Assembly: GCF_900129665.1 (NCBI RefSeq)
Contig: NZ_FQWL01000001.1
Coordinates: forward strand, 310,001-374,000
Reading direction: 5' to 3'
Source of the DNA: Flagellimonas flava
GTDB lineage: Bacteria > Bacteroidota > Bacteroidia > Flavobacteriales > Flavobacteriaceae
Length of the DNA stretch: 64,000 nucleotides
Shown here: positions 26,782 through 35,653 of the stretch, piece by piece
Layout: each line of letters opens with the position of its first letter
Numbering within the stretch: position 1 is the first letter of the stretch
Notes under the pieces: generated by a model
Databases searched by the model: none
What the model was told of the DNA's origin: nothing
The model's input: only the letters and a program-made list of their open reading frames with translations
Translations under genes and position numbers: made by a program

Positions 26782-26859
26782 AATCTGATTTTATAGCATA
26801 GCTACGAAGTTGATGCACTGTGCTGTCGTCATTTGCAGAATTTTTTGAAGTTGAAAACA

Positions 26860-26867
26860 TAATTTTG
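26860..26867 (+). promoter_or_regulatory. TAnnTTTG-type -7 element before the sensor-regulator gene
   Basis: TAATTTTG lies in the 222-base gap before the gene at 27004. A TTTG at 26832-26835 is 24 bases upstream. Matches to the Bacteroidota consensus are common in AT-rich DNA, so this is only a candidate. Confidence 0.3.
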
Positions 26868-27003
26868 TTTGTGCCCATACCAGGATTTTGTGTAATTTAA
26901 AGGTACAGCTAAGGTTTTTGTTTAACGAATAAGGGGACATGGAGCTTATTTTAGAAGCTCTACTTAGACAAAACAAGACCTTCTTACTTAACTCGCAACT
27001 AAC

Positions 27004-29823
27004 TTGGTGGTCATCCCTCGAAATATTTTTTTGCCCATTGCGCTATTCCTATGGAGTGTTGGGATTTCACAAGAATTACCTCCCATTCAAAACTTTTCTC
27101 CTGCCGATTATAGTTCCGAGAGCCAAAACTGGGCGGTTTCCCAATCCAGCCAAAAACTCATCTATATTGCCAACAATAAGGGTCTCCTGGAGTTTGATGG
27201 GGCCAGATGGACTTTATATCCATCACCAAATGCATCTATCCTAAGATCTGTAAAGGTAGTTGGCAGCAGAATTTATACTGGCTGCTACATGGAGTTCGGT
27301 TTTTGGGAAAAGGACAATGTGGGCATCTTGCAGTATACAAGCCTTTCAGCTAAAATAAAGGACCAACTTTCTAGGGACGAGGAGTTTTGGGGCATTTTGG
27401 AGTTTGGAGATTGGATTGTTTTCCAGTCCCACAACAAAATCTATAGTTATAATCTCAGCGATGATAGGGTCAATACCATAGATTCGGAAACCTTCGTGCC
27501 CAAAATCTTTAAAGTGGATCGCACTATTCATTTCCAAAAAATGGGTAAAGGGGTATTCCGCATTGAAAATGGACGTGATATACTGGTTTATGATCAAGAG
27601 CCCTTAAAAACCAATGAAATCATCAATATTTTCACATCAGGTAGAGAACTACTTTTTTTAACAAGGGATGATGGCTTTTTTCGAACCAACAATGGTAAAC
27701 TCGAAAAATGGAATGTCCCTGTTGATAAACTGCTTTCTGGCATTAGCCTGTACAGTGGGCTTCAATTAAATAATGGAAATTTTGCGCTGGGAACCATATC
27801 ACATGGACTCATCATCACAGACGAATATGGAAACATCATACAGCAAATAAACCAACTTAACGGTCTCCAAAATAATACGGTTTTGTCTTTGTACGAAGAT
27901 TTGGACCGTAATATTTGGTTGGGATTGGATGTGGGGATTAGCTACATCAATATTGGTTCACCATTTAGGGTCTATCCTGATGGCAAAGGTCTGGTCGGCG
28001 GAGTTTATGCCTCTATAATCAAAGATGGAAGACTGTATCTTGGAACCAACCAAGGACTTTTTTATAAAGTATTGGACACCAAGGAGGATTTTAGATTTAT
28101 CGAAGGAACGGAAGGACAGGTTTGGTCCCTCAGCAATATTGATGACACTCTCTTTGTTGGGCATCATACCGGAACCTACCAAGTAATCGGTAACAGTGCT
28201 AGACAAATATCCAACGTTCAAGGAACATGGAAGGTAGGTTCCCTAGAAAACAAGCAGAACCTGCTTTTACAGGGAAATTACGATGGACTATATATTTTGG
28301 AAAAGGTTGCGGATACGTGGCGACTTAGAAACAAGATTGATGGTTTTGAGCACTCTGCGCGCTATTTCGAGGTATTCGACAACCAAATATTCGTCAATCA
28401 CGAATACAAGGGAGTTTTTAAATTGGAGGTAAAGGAGGACTTTTCAAACGTAACCAGCTTGAATGTGGATACGGACATACTAGGTTCCAATTCTGGAATT
28501 ATAAAGTACAAAGGGGACCTTCTCTATGCCTACCAAAAAGGAGTTTTTAAATATGATTGGAATTCCAATTCCTTTGTCAGGGACTCAATTCTGAGTGGGC
28601 TATATAAGGCAAAGGACTACACATCTGGTAAAATGTTGGTGGATCGCAAAAATGGATATCTATGGACCTTCTCCAATACAAATATTGGATATGTGACTGA
28701 AGGTAGGTTGGCGAGCACCCCGACCATAAATCAAATACCACTTACTGAGAATATCCGCAATGGGATAATCGGGTACGAAAGTGCAACCGCCCTACCAGAA
28801 AATGACCACTATCTATTTGGCGCCAGATCAGGTTATTTTACGATAGATGTCCAAGATTTTAGAGAGAACGAGATCGAAGTGTCTATAGGTTCAGTTCAGA
28901 AGGCAGGTAAAAACAGGATTGAAACCGAAAAAAGTCTTATCGATCCAACAGGTGAAGGAAAGTTTAATAGCGAGGAAAACAGTTTGGAAATAACGTATTA
29001 TGTTCCAGATTACAGCAAGTATTTAAAACCGCAATATCAATATAGACTTGAAGGTATTTATCCAAACTGGAGTGATTGGTCCGAGACCGCATCTGTATCT
29101 TTTGAGAATCTTCCATCAGGAAGTTATACTTTCCAAGTAAGGGCAAAAATGGGCGAACGTATTTCGGACAAGATGGATAGCTACAGCTTTAAGATTGCCA
29201 GACCATGGTACCTTTCCAATTTGTTTTTGGCGCTTTACATTATAGGTGGAATATTGGGATCTATCCTTATTCACAGTTCCTACAGGCGTTACTATCACAG
29301 TAGACAAAGGAAATTGATAGCGGAGAACCAACGAGAAATGGAATTGACCAAGGCCCAGAACGAAAAAGAGATTATAAAGCTTAAAAACAAACAACTTCAG
29401 GAAGAGTTTAAGAGTAAGAGTAACGAATTGGCGGCCTCTACAATGAGTATCATCAAAAAGAACGAGTTGCTCACAAAGGTCAAAGAGCAACTTGCGTCAA
29501 GTATAGAGGACAAAGAATCCGTGAAACCCATAATTCATGTCATTGATAAGAATCTCAATCAAAACGACGATTGGGAATTGTTCAAGGAAGCGTTCAATAA
29601 TGCGGACCGAAAATTCCTCAAGAAACTAAAAAAGGCACATCCAAATCTTTCTCCCAACGACATCAGGTTATGCGCTTATTTGCGTTTGAATCTTTCCTCC
29701 AAGGAAATTGCCCCAATGTTCAACATTTCACCAAGAAGCGTGGAGATTAAACGGTATCGCCTTCGTAAGAAAATGAACTTGGAGCATGATGATAACCTAG
29801 TAGACTACATCTTAAAGCTATAA
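27004..29823 (+). CDS. Periplasmic-propeller sensor with Y_Y_Y domain and LuxR-type DNA-binding domain
   Basis: One-piece membrane regulator of 939 residues. An N-terminal signal/anchor (about 5-20) leads to a long beta-propeller-like sensor (about 30-660; motifs such as GLLEFDGARWTLYPSP and IWLGLDVGISYINIG). A Y_Y_Y (triple tyrosine) domain follows at about 690-755 (EGIYPNWSDWSE). A membrane segment lies near 760-785, a coiled coil near 790-850, and a C-terminal LuxR-type HTH in the last 60 residues (LSSKEIAPMFNISPRSVEIKR). There is no histidine kinase or receiver domain, so signal and DNA binding are in one chain. The frame has no ATG: a stop at 26989 is followed only by TTG (27004) or GTG (27007). 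It is placed to control the glucan operon starting at 30132. Confidence 0.9.
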   Translation: MVVIPRNIFLPIALFLWSVGISQELPPIQNFSPADYSSESQNWAVSQSSQKLIYIANNKGLLEFDGARWTLYPSPNASILRSVKVVGSRIYTGCYMEFGFWEKDNVGILQYTSLSAKIKDQLSRDEEFWGILEFGDWIVFQSHNKIYSYNLSDDRVNTIDSETFVPKIFKVDRTIHFQKMGKGVFRIENGRDILVYDQEPLKTNEIINIFTSGRELLFLTRDDGFFRTNNGKLEKWNVPVDKLLSGISLYSGLQLNNGNFALGTISHGLIITDEYGNIIQQINQLNGLQNNTVLSLYEDLDRNIWLGLDVGISYINIGSPFRVYPDGKGLVGGVYASIIKDGRLYLGTNQGLFYKVLDTKEDFRFIEGTEGQVWSLSNIDDTLFVGHHTGTYQVIGNSARQISNVQGTWKVGSLENKQNLLLQGNYDGLYILEKVADTWRLRNKIDGFEHSARYFEVFDNQIFVNHEYKGVFKLEVKEDFSNVTSLNVDTDILGSNSGIIKYKGDLLYAYQKGVFKYDWNSNSFVRDSILSGLYKAKDYTSGKMLVDRKNGYLWTFSNTNIGYVTEGRLASTPTINQIPLTENIRNGIIGYESATALPENDHYLFGARSGYFTIDVQDFRENEIEVSIGSVQKAGKNRIETEKSLIDPTGEGKFNSEENSLEITYYVPDYSKYLKPQYQYRLEGIYPNWSDWSETASVSFENLPSGSYTFQVRAKMGERISDKMDSYSFKIARPWYLSNLFLALYIIGGILGSILIHSSYRRYYHSRQRKLIAENQREMELTKAQNEKEIIKLKNKQLQEEFKSKSNELAASTMSIIKKNELLTKVKEQLASSIEDKESVKPIIHVIDKNLNQNDDWELFKEAFNNADRKFLKKLKKAHPNLSPNDIRLCAYLRLNLSSKEIAPMFNISPRSVEIKRYRLRKKMNLEHDDNLVDYILKL

Positions 29824-30131
29824 GCCCTCTACAGTTTTAAGTTTTTACCTCAACATTACCTATACAAAGAGCAAAAAGTGTGTAAATCAGCTTTTCTGTA
29901 TTCCCTTCTCAGCCCCCATTAAATCTAACTTTTTGACGATTTGACAAAAAAAGCGAACATTTTTTGAAATGTATATTTTTTGTTGAGGTCATTTTTATGG
30001 ACTCGGTAGTTTTTTAAGATAAGTTTAGACGTTCACAAAAGTGGGGAATTGTGTTTAATCTGCGCGATTTTGTTTAAGCAACGATCATCACCTTCCTCCC
30101 TTAGTAAGCTAACATCAAACTAAAACTAAAC
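29824..30131. other. 308-base region holding the glucan-operon promoter
   Basis: No gene is seen. The stretch 29940-29985 is notable: CAAAAAA near 29945 faces ATTTTTTG at 29959-29966, and ATTTTTTG repeats at 29975-29982 (period 16). TAAGTTTA at 30020-30027 differs by one base from the -7 consensus. The region between the regulator and the first glucan gene is the logical binding place for the LuxR-type regulator. Confidence 0.5.
29944..29982 (+). promoter_or_regulatory. A/T-tract direct and inverted repeats upstream of the glucan operon
   Basis: Two identical ATTTTTTG octamers (29959-29966, 29975-29982) with an opposing CAAAAAA tract. They may be an operator or a curved-DNA element; simple T tracts make chance likely. 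Confidence 0.25.
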
Positions 30132-33100
30132 ATGACTATGAAAAACAATTTAATGAGATTGCTGCTCTTATTGTTTGCAACGGGTATGTATGCCCAGTCC
30201 GATAAGGTCTCTGTTGTAAGTAATGAGCAAGGAACGAAATTAGTTGTGAACGGTGAGGATTTCATGATCAATGGTATGAATTGGGATTACATTCCGATTG
30301 GAACCAACACCGTGAACGCGGATTTCTGGAACAAACCCGATGATATCATCAAAGCGGGTCTGGATACAGAAATGGCATTACTCAGGAACATGGGAGTAAA
30401 TGTGATTCGTCAATATACAGGTGTCCCTGCAAAGTGGATTCAGTATATCTACGAAAACTACGGTATCTACACCATGTTGAACCATTCGTTCGGACGCTAC
30501 GGACTGACCTTGAATGGGGTTTGGACACCGGTAACCATTTACGATGACCCCACAACTTCAGACTTTTTAATGTCTGAAATGAAGGAGTTGGTGGAAGGCT
30601 ATAAAGATACTCCCGGCCTTTTGCTATACCTATTAGGAAACGAAAACAACTATGGACTGTTCTGGGCCGGAGCGGAAACAGAGGATTTCCCTGATGATGA
30701 AGGCAGAATAGAGTTTATAGGTGAAAGTCGTGGAAGACCCATGTATAGGTTGATGAACGAGGCTGCGAAAATGATGAAGTCTATGGACGCATCGCACCCA
30801 GTGGCCATCTGTAATGGAGATGTGCTCTTTATTGATATCGTTGCAGAGGAATGTAAAGATGTGGACATCTACGGAACCAATACTTATCGTGGAGCTTCTT
30901 TTGGTGATATGTTTCAGGTTGTAAAGGACAAACTGAACAAACCAGTAATGTTCACGGAGTTTGGTGCCGATGCATTTAACGCAGTAGAAAACAAGGAAGA
31001 CCAGTACTCACAAGCCTATTATATGCTTGAAAACTGGAAGGAGATTTACGAAAATGCGGCCGGATTGGGCCAAGTGGGCAATTCCATAGGTGGATTTACT
31101 TTTCAGTTTAGTGATGGATGGTGGAAATTCGGTTTTGATGACCGAGAGAATGCTGATGTCCATGATAACAATGCTTCATGGTCCAACGGCGGTTACGCAA
31201 GGGATTTGGCCTCTCCAGGAGCCAATAATATGAATGAGGAGTGGTTTGGAATATGTGCCAAAGGAGCAACAAACCCTAGAGGACTCTATGACCTCTACCC
31301 AAGAGCTGCCTATTACGCGCTGAAGGATGCACACCAGCTGAATCCATATGAAGAAGGTGTTGATATGGACTTTTTGCAGAACCATTTCAACAATATCCAA
31401 ATTATGGATGCCGTATTGAGGGCTCGCGGTGATAAGGCCGCTTTGACAGGTGAACAAAGTAATTTGCTTCGAATCAGTAATTTACAGGCCAAGTTCGCAA
31501 CCTTTAGCACTGGAGGTAGATTGATTACCACACCGGACAATGCCGATCCGGACGACCCTAACACCTTTCCAAGCGAGTTAGGTTTTGATCATATGCAATC
31601 CTATTTTATTGGAGTAGAGGGGAATCCAGCACCAAATATGCGTGCCGAGGTTAATGTTAATGTTGTAGGGAATGTGGCCCAAAATCCAATTAACGAGATT
31701 TTTTATGAAAACAATTCCCGACCCTTGGAGGTGAATACCGATCAAGGTAACGTACTCGTGCAGGACGTCAATAGGATTAGGGTTTACCAAGCTGAATTTG
31801 AATGGAAGGCCAAGGAGTTCGATTTGAGAGGTTTCTACAGAACGGGGCACTACCACTGGGGATACGAAGGTGACTTTTTTGGATTTTATCCAGAAGCCAA
31901 CTACGGGCCAAACCTCGATATCTACAACGGTGAAATTCTTGGAGCAGAGGTGGATGGAAAAGGTGTGCTTAAGGGATTCAAAGCTGCAATTGGACCGCAA
32001 TTGTGGTGGGGTGCCAATCCAACGATGCTTTTCAAGTATAAAAGACATATTGGAAAGTTTGACGTGACGGGTATTTACCATCGCGATTTTGAAACGAATA
32101 TCGTTTTTGATGATAGTGGACGGCGTGTTTTGGACATCAACCAATTACGTAGTGGTGTGGTTCCACCCTGGCCGACAGAAAGAGCCGCCATTGCCATAGA
32201 AAGAGAGATTGGAAAATTTGGTTTCGAAATTGGAGGTATTTGGGCAGGAAGCCCTCTGAATGGTACAGCCTTTCAAGATGTAAGAGGTACCCCCGGGAAC
32301 TATACCGTTTTTGAGGATAGAATCCAAGCAAGCGATAACTGGGGAGGTAAATTCAAAATGACTTACGAAGGCGGTAAATTCAATTGGTACGGTCAAACCG
32401 CGGCCATGGGCTTAATTGCTAATGGAGGTCGCGATCAAACTATGACCTTCACGGGATGGAAACTGAGAGACACGGGAAGTGGAAATCAGGTGAATGTATT
32501 ATCCGGATTTACATACGCCACCGGCAATTTCCAGATTGCACCCAATTTCTTATGGCAAAAACCCCTAGTGGATGCCATCCCCCAAGATGTACAGGCACCT
32601 GGAAGATTAAGAAATATTATTGACGATCCTTTTTCGGTACGTTGGAATAGGGAAACCACCGCTGGAGAGTTATTGTTGACCTTCGACCCTACACCCGGCA
32701 CCTGGATGTACGAGTGGGATAACGATAGGGCTGAAGATGCCAAGTTCGCCATGAACCTGGGCTTTGTATACCGTCATCTTCCTACAACCATGGATGCACA
32801 TATTGGGTTCTTGGCCGATCGTACCATTTTTTCTTTTCCCAATTCAGCACCAGCCCAAGACCTATGGGAGATTCATTCCAGAATGGTTTCCAAGGTCAAT
32901 CCTGACCTAGGAATCATCGGAAACTTCTACTATGGAAATGGACAGGGCAATGGTGACAGCGATCGACTCATAAAAAGATTTGGCGCCGATGTTAGGGCGA
33001 TATATAAGAATATGAAATTTCGAACCCATGTGAAAGCCAACGATTGGGGACCTTATGATTACCACAGGGATTTCAACCTTACATACCCCTTGCAATTGAT

Positions 33101-33329
33101 GTTGGACATTTCAACGACCTTGGGCAAACCGGATTGGTTCATTTTGCCCAGCACCCAAGTTGGGATTCGAGGAACCTGGAGATCTTTAAATGAGTTCTCG
33201 CCCAGGTATTCGCCCAACGCGCTTCGACCAAACACATTTCCTCCGACACCCATTTTAAGTACGGTTGGATTTGACAATGGGCAAGAGTGGGAGATTATGA
33301 CATATGTACATATCAATATCGGGAAATAA
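30132..33329 (+). CDS. Clan GH-A glycosidase domain with C-terminal outer-membrane-barrel-like region
   Basis: Exported protein of 1065 residues with a signal peptide ending near ATGMYAQ (residue 21). Residues about 25-400 are a TIM-barrel glycosidase related to GH2/GH5-type enzymes: NGEDFMINGMNWDYIP at the start, a candidate acid/base E171 in LLGNENNYG (the clan GH-A Asn-Glu pair) and a candidate nucleophile E276 in PVMFTEFGAD. From about 480 to the end the sequence changes to long alternating, Gly/aromatic-rich strands (for example FDVTGIYHRDFE, GFEIGGIWAG, FRTHVKANDWG) resembling an outer-membrane beta-barrel. It is the first gene of the beta-glucan operon. No exact GH family can be assigned; the barrel is inference from strand pattern. 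Confidence 0.7.
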   Translation: MTMKNNLMRLLLLLFATGMYAQSDKVSVVSNEQGTKLVVNGEDFMINGMNWDYIPIGTNTVNADFWNKPDDIIKAGLDTEMALLRNMGVNVIRQYTGVPAKWIQYIYENYGIYTMLNHSFGRYGLTLNGVWTPVTIYDDPTTSDFLMSEMKELVEGYKDTPGLLLYLLGNENNYGLFWAGAETEDFPDDEGRIEFIGESRGRPMYRLMNEAAKMMKSMDASHPVAICNGDVLFIDIVAEECKDVDIYGTNTYRGASFGDMFQVVKDKLNKPVMFTEFGADAFNAVENKEDQYSQAYYMLENWKEIYENAAGLGQVGNSIGGFTFQFSDGWWKFGFDDRENADVHDNNASWSNGGYARDLASPGANNMNEEWFGICAKGATNPRGLYDLYPRAAYYALKDAHQLNPYEEGVDMDFLQNHFNNIQIMDAVLRARGDKAALTGEQSNLLRISNLQAKFATFSTGGRLITTPDNADPDDPNTFPSELGFDHMQSYFIGVEGNPAPNMRAEVNVNVVGNVAQNPINEIFYENNSRPLEVNTDQGNVLVQDVNRIRVYQAEFEWKAKEFDLRGFYRTGHYHWGYEGDFFGFYPEANYGPNLDIYNGEILGAEVDGKGVLKGFKAAIGPQLWWGANPTMLFKYKRHIGKFDVTGIYHRDFETNIVFDDSGRRVLDINQLRSGVVPPWPTERAAIAIEREIGKFGFEIGGIWAGSPLNGTAFQDVRGTPGNYTVFEDRIQASDNWGGKFKMTYEGGKFNWYGQTAAMGLIANGGRDQTMTFTGWKLRDTGSGNQVNVLSGFTYATGNFQIAPNFLWQKPLVDAIPQDVQAPGRLRNIIDDPFSVRWNRETTAGELLLTFDPTPGTWMYEWDNDRAEDAKFAMNLGFVYRHLPTTMDAHIGFLADRTIFSFPNSAPAQDLWEIHSRMVSKVNPDLGIIGNFYYGNGQGNGDSDRLIKRFGADVRAIYKNMKFRTHVKANDWGPYDYHRDFNLTYPLQLMLDISTTLGKPDWFILPSTQVGIRGTWRSLNEFSPRYSPNALRPNTFPPTPILSTVGFDNGQEWEIMTYVHINIGK

Positions 33330-33341
33330 AAAAATAAGAAG

Positions 33342-34760
33342 ATGAAAAATATAAAATATAAAAACTTACGATTTGTTTTTCTTCTGAGCTTGAGTATGGC
33401 TGTTTTTTACAGTTGTGAAAGAGATTTTTCAGATGATGTGGAGTTTGCAACCTTTAGCACAACGGCTGACGTGTTTACTGATTCCCCAGTGGGTTTGGGA
33501 AGTAATTTTTATTTTCCTTTTCTCAATTCAAAGGCAACGGCATTCAGAGTGGATAATGAAGTTGGTTTTGAAAGCGAGGCATCAATTCGGATAGATGTGC
33601 CCAATGCAAACGACCCTGAAGGAAGTTTTGCCGGAGCCATTTTCAGAATAGATGGAGCCGGAAGGGACTTAAGCGGTTATGATGCCTTGACTTTCTATGC
33701 AAAAGCCTCTAGAGGAATAGTTATTGGAGAGATTGGTTTTGGACAGGACTTTGAGGAGAATAAGTTCCAAGTAACACGAAACGGGGTTACCTTGAGTACC
33801 GATTGGGTGAAATATGTGATTCCCATTCCCGATCCTTCAAAGTTGGTTGAGGAAAGAGGAATGCTCTGGTTTTCAGCTGGAACGGATGCAACCGCGGGAT
33901 TTGGGTATACGTTTTGGATGGATGAGGTAAAATTCGAAAGACTTGGTAACATTGCACAGCCAAGACCTGCAATCTTAAATGGTGCCGATATTGCTCAAGA
34001 AGGTTTTTTGGGCATTCCAATAACCATACAAGGACTGACCCAGACCTTTAATATTGGTTCCGGAGAAAATATAACACTTACCGCAAAGCCTGGTTACTTC
34101 GATTTTGAATCAACAAACGTGGATGTTGCACGTGCAAACGAACTTGGAGAGGTTTCCGTAGTGGGAACGGGTGAAGCAACAATTACCGCTAGCTTGGCGA
34201 ACGTAGCCGCTGCGGGTTCCCTTGCACTGAATGTTACAAGGGCATTTGATTTTGCTCCGACTCCCCCACAAAGAGATCCAAGCGATGTCATTTCTATTTT
34301 TAGTGATGCATATACCAATGTTGGAGTGGATTATTTCAACGGATTCTTTATCCCTGATGGTCAGACTACACAAGGTGGGGCACCACCTTTGGATTTAAAT
34401 GGTGATAGGGTCATCAATTATACCCAATTGAATTTTGTTGGGATAGGGTTCTTTACGGATGTTGCTCCGGTCAACGCTACGGCCATGGAGACGCTGCATT
34501 TGGATATCAAAGTAAACGAAGCCATTGCTCCAGGCGATTTTATTAGGCTGCAGTTGTTGAACTCGGTTGGAAACAATGAAACATCTGGTGAATACACCAT
34601 TAATGGCGATGCACTGACCACCGATGGTTGGGTAAGTTTCGATATTCCACTATCTGACTTTGTGGGCTTGACAGACCGTTCTCAATTGGGACTACTGTTC
34701 TTTATAACAGATTCCACCATTTCAGACATTTTCGTGGACAACATCTATTTCTACAGATAA
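33342..34760 (+). CDS. Surface glycan-binding lipoprotein with Big_2-like domain
   Basis: Lipoprotein of 472 residues (lipobox Cys25, AVFYSCERD). An N-terminal beta-sandwich at about 35-205 resembles carbohydrate-binding or galactose-binding-like folds (DLSGYDALTFYAKASRG, then FWMDEVKFERLG). A bacterial Ig-like Big_2 segment follows at about 225-300 (VDVARANELGEVSVVGTG). A C-terminal module at about 305-472 (PPQRDPSDVISIFSDAYTNVG up to FVDNIYFYR) is a single copy of the module present three times in the protein encoded at 35654. It lies 12 bases after the glycosidase gene and just before GH16. It most likely holds glucan at the cell surface; no catalytic motif is seen. Confidence 0.8.
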   Translation: MKNIKYKNLRFVFLLSLSMAVFYSCERDFSDDVEFATFSTTADVFTDSPVGLGSNFYFPFLNSKATAFRVDNEVGFESEASIRIDVPNANDPEGSFAGAIFRIDGAGRDLSGYDALTFYAKASRGIVIGEIGFGQDFEENKFQVTRNGVTLSTDWVKYVIPIPDPSKLVEERGMLWFSAGTDATAGFGYTFWMDEVKFERLGNIAQPRPAILNGADIAQEGFLGIPITIQGLTQTFNIGSGENITLTAKPGYFDFESTNVDVARANELGEVSVVGTGEATITASLANVAAAGSLALNVTRAFDFAPTPPQRDPSDVISIFSDAYTNVGVDYFNGFFIPDGQTTQGGAPPLDLNGDRVINYTQLNFVGIGFFTDVAPVNATAMETLHLDIKVNEAIAPGDFIRLQLLNSVGNNETSGEYTINGDALTTDGWVSFDIPLSDFVGLTDRSQLGLLFFITDSTISDIFVDNIYFYR

Positions 34761-34789
34761 GAAAACTAATTCAAACAAAGAAAAAGAAG

Positions 34790-35626
34790 ATGAAGAATTT
34801 CATTAAAAACAATATAGAAAAACGTATGACCCTTCCAGCATTAGTGATGGTACTACTTTTAGCAGTTTGCGGCTGTGAGACGGATGAGGATCAGACTGTG
34901 GCAACTTTGACCAATCTGGTGTTGTCAGAGGAATTTGATTCTGATGGTGCTCCAAACCCTGCGGTTTGGGGATATGATATAGGAAGAGGTCCGAACGGTG
35001 ATGGTTGGGGAAATCAAGAATTGCAGTACTACACGGACCGCTCAGACAATGTTGAGGTACAAAACGGAGTATTATTAATAACCGCACGACAAGAATCGTT
35101 CGAAGGGGCCTCATATACTTCGGCAAGACTATTGACCAAAGATCTTTTCGAGCAGAAATTTGGCCGTTTTGAAGCCAGGATACGACTGCCTTATGGACAA
35201 GGAATTTGGCCTGCCTTTTGGATGCTGGGTGCTGATATTGACGAAAACCCTTGGCCTGCTGCCGGAGAAATTGATATCATGGAATATCGAGGTCAACAAC
35301 CAACGGTTTTGGTCGGAAGTGTCCATGGGCCCGGTTATTCAGGTGGAGATGCCATTTCCAAGGAGTTTATTTTGGAGAACGATCGCTTTGATACGGGCTT
35401 CCACATCTTTGGAATTGAATGGGGTCCGGACTATGTGAACTTTTATGTGGACGACTTTCTCTACAACAGAATCACACCGGAAGATGTGACAGGTCCCTGG
35501 GTGTTCGATAAACCATTTTTCATTTTGATGAATTTGGCCGTTGGAGGCTCTTTCGTAGGTGCCCCAAATGCAGAAACAGAATTTCCCCAGACCATGTTGG
35601 TGGACTATGTAAGAGTATATAATTAA
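34790..35626 (+). CDS. GH16 endo-beta-1,3-glucanase (laminarinase) lipoprotein
   Basis: GH16 enzyme of 278 residues with a lipoprotein signal (Cys27 or Cys29 in AVCGCETD). The catalytic signature E160-I-D162-I-M-E165 (nucleophile, auxiliary Asp, acid/base) is present in PAAGEIDIMEYRG. Flanking laminarinase-type motifs are WPAFWMLG, GSVHGPGYSGG and FHIFGIEWGPDYVNFYVD. The signature with the extra Met matches the beta-bulge laminarinase/lichenase subgroup, typically GH16_3. It would cut beta-1,3-glucan at the cell surface into oligosaccharides. Length is that of a single catalytic domain with no carbohydrate-binding module; neighbouring lipoproteins may supply binding. Confidence 0.93.
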   Translation: MKNFIKNNIEKRMTLPALVMVLLLAVCGCETDEDQTVATLTNLVLSEEFDSDGAPNPAVWGYDIGRGPNGDGWGNQELQYYTDRSDNVEVQNGVLLITARQESFEGASYTSARLLTKDLFEQKFGRFEARIRLPYGQGIWPAFWMLGADIDENPWPAAGEIDIMEYRGQQPTVLVGSVHGPGYSGGDAISKEFILENDRFDTGFHIFGIEWGPDYVNFYVDDFLYNRITPEDVTGPWVFDKPFFILMNLAVGGSFVGAPNAETEFPQTMLVDYVRVYN

Positions 35627-35653
35627 GAAAAGACTAAACTAACGCATACTACA

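Noticed and set aside
31578-32144. 188-residue open frame on the minus strand
   Set aside because: Antisense to the glycosidase-barrel gene, with no recognisable domain or start context.
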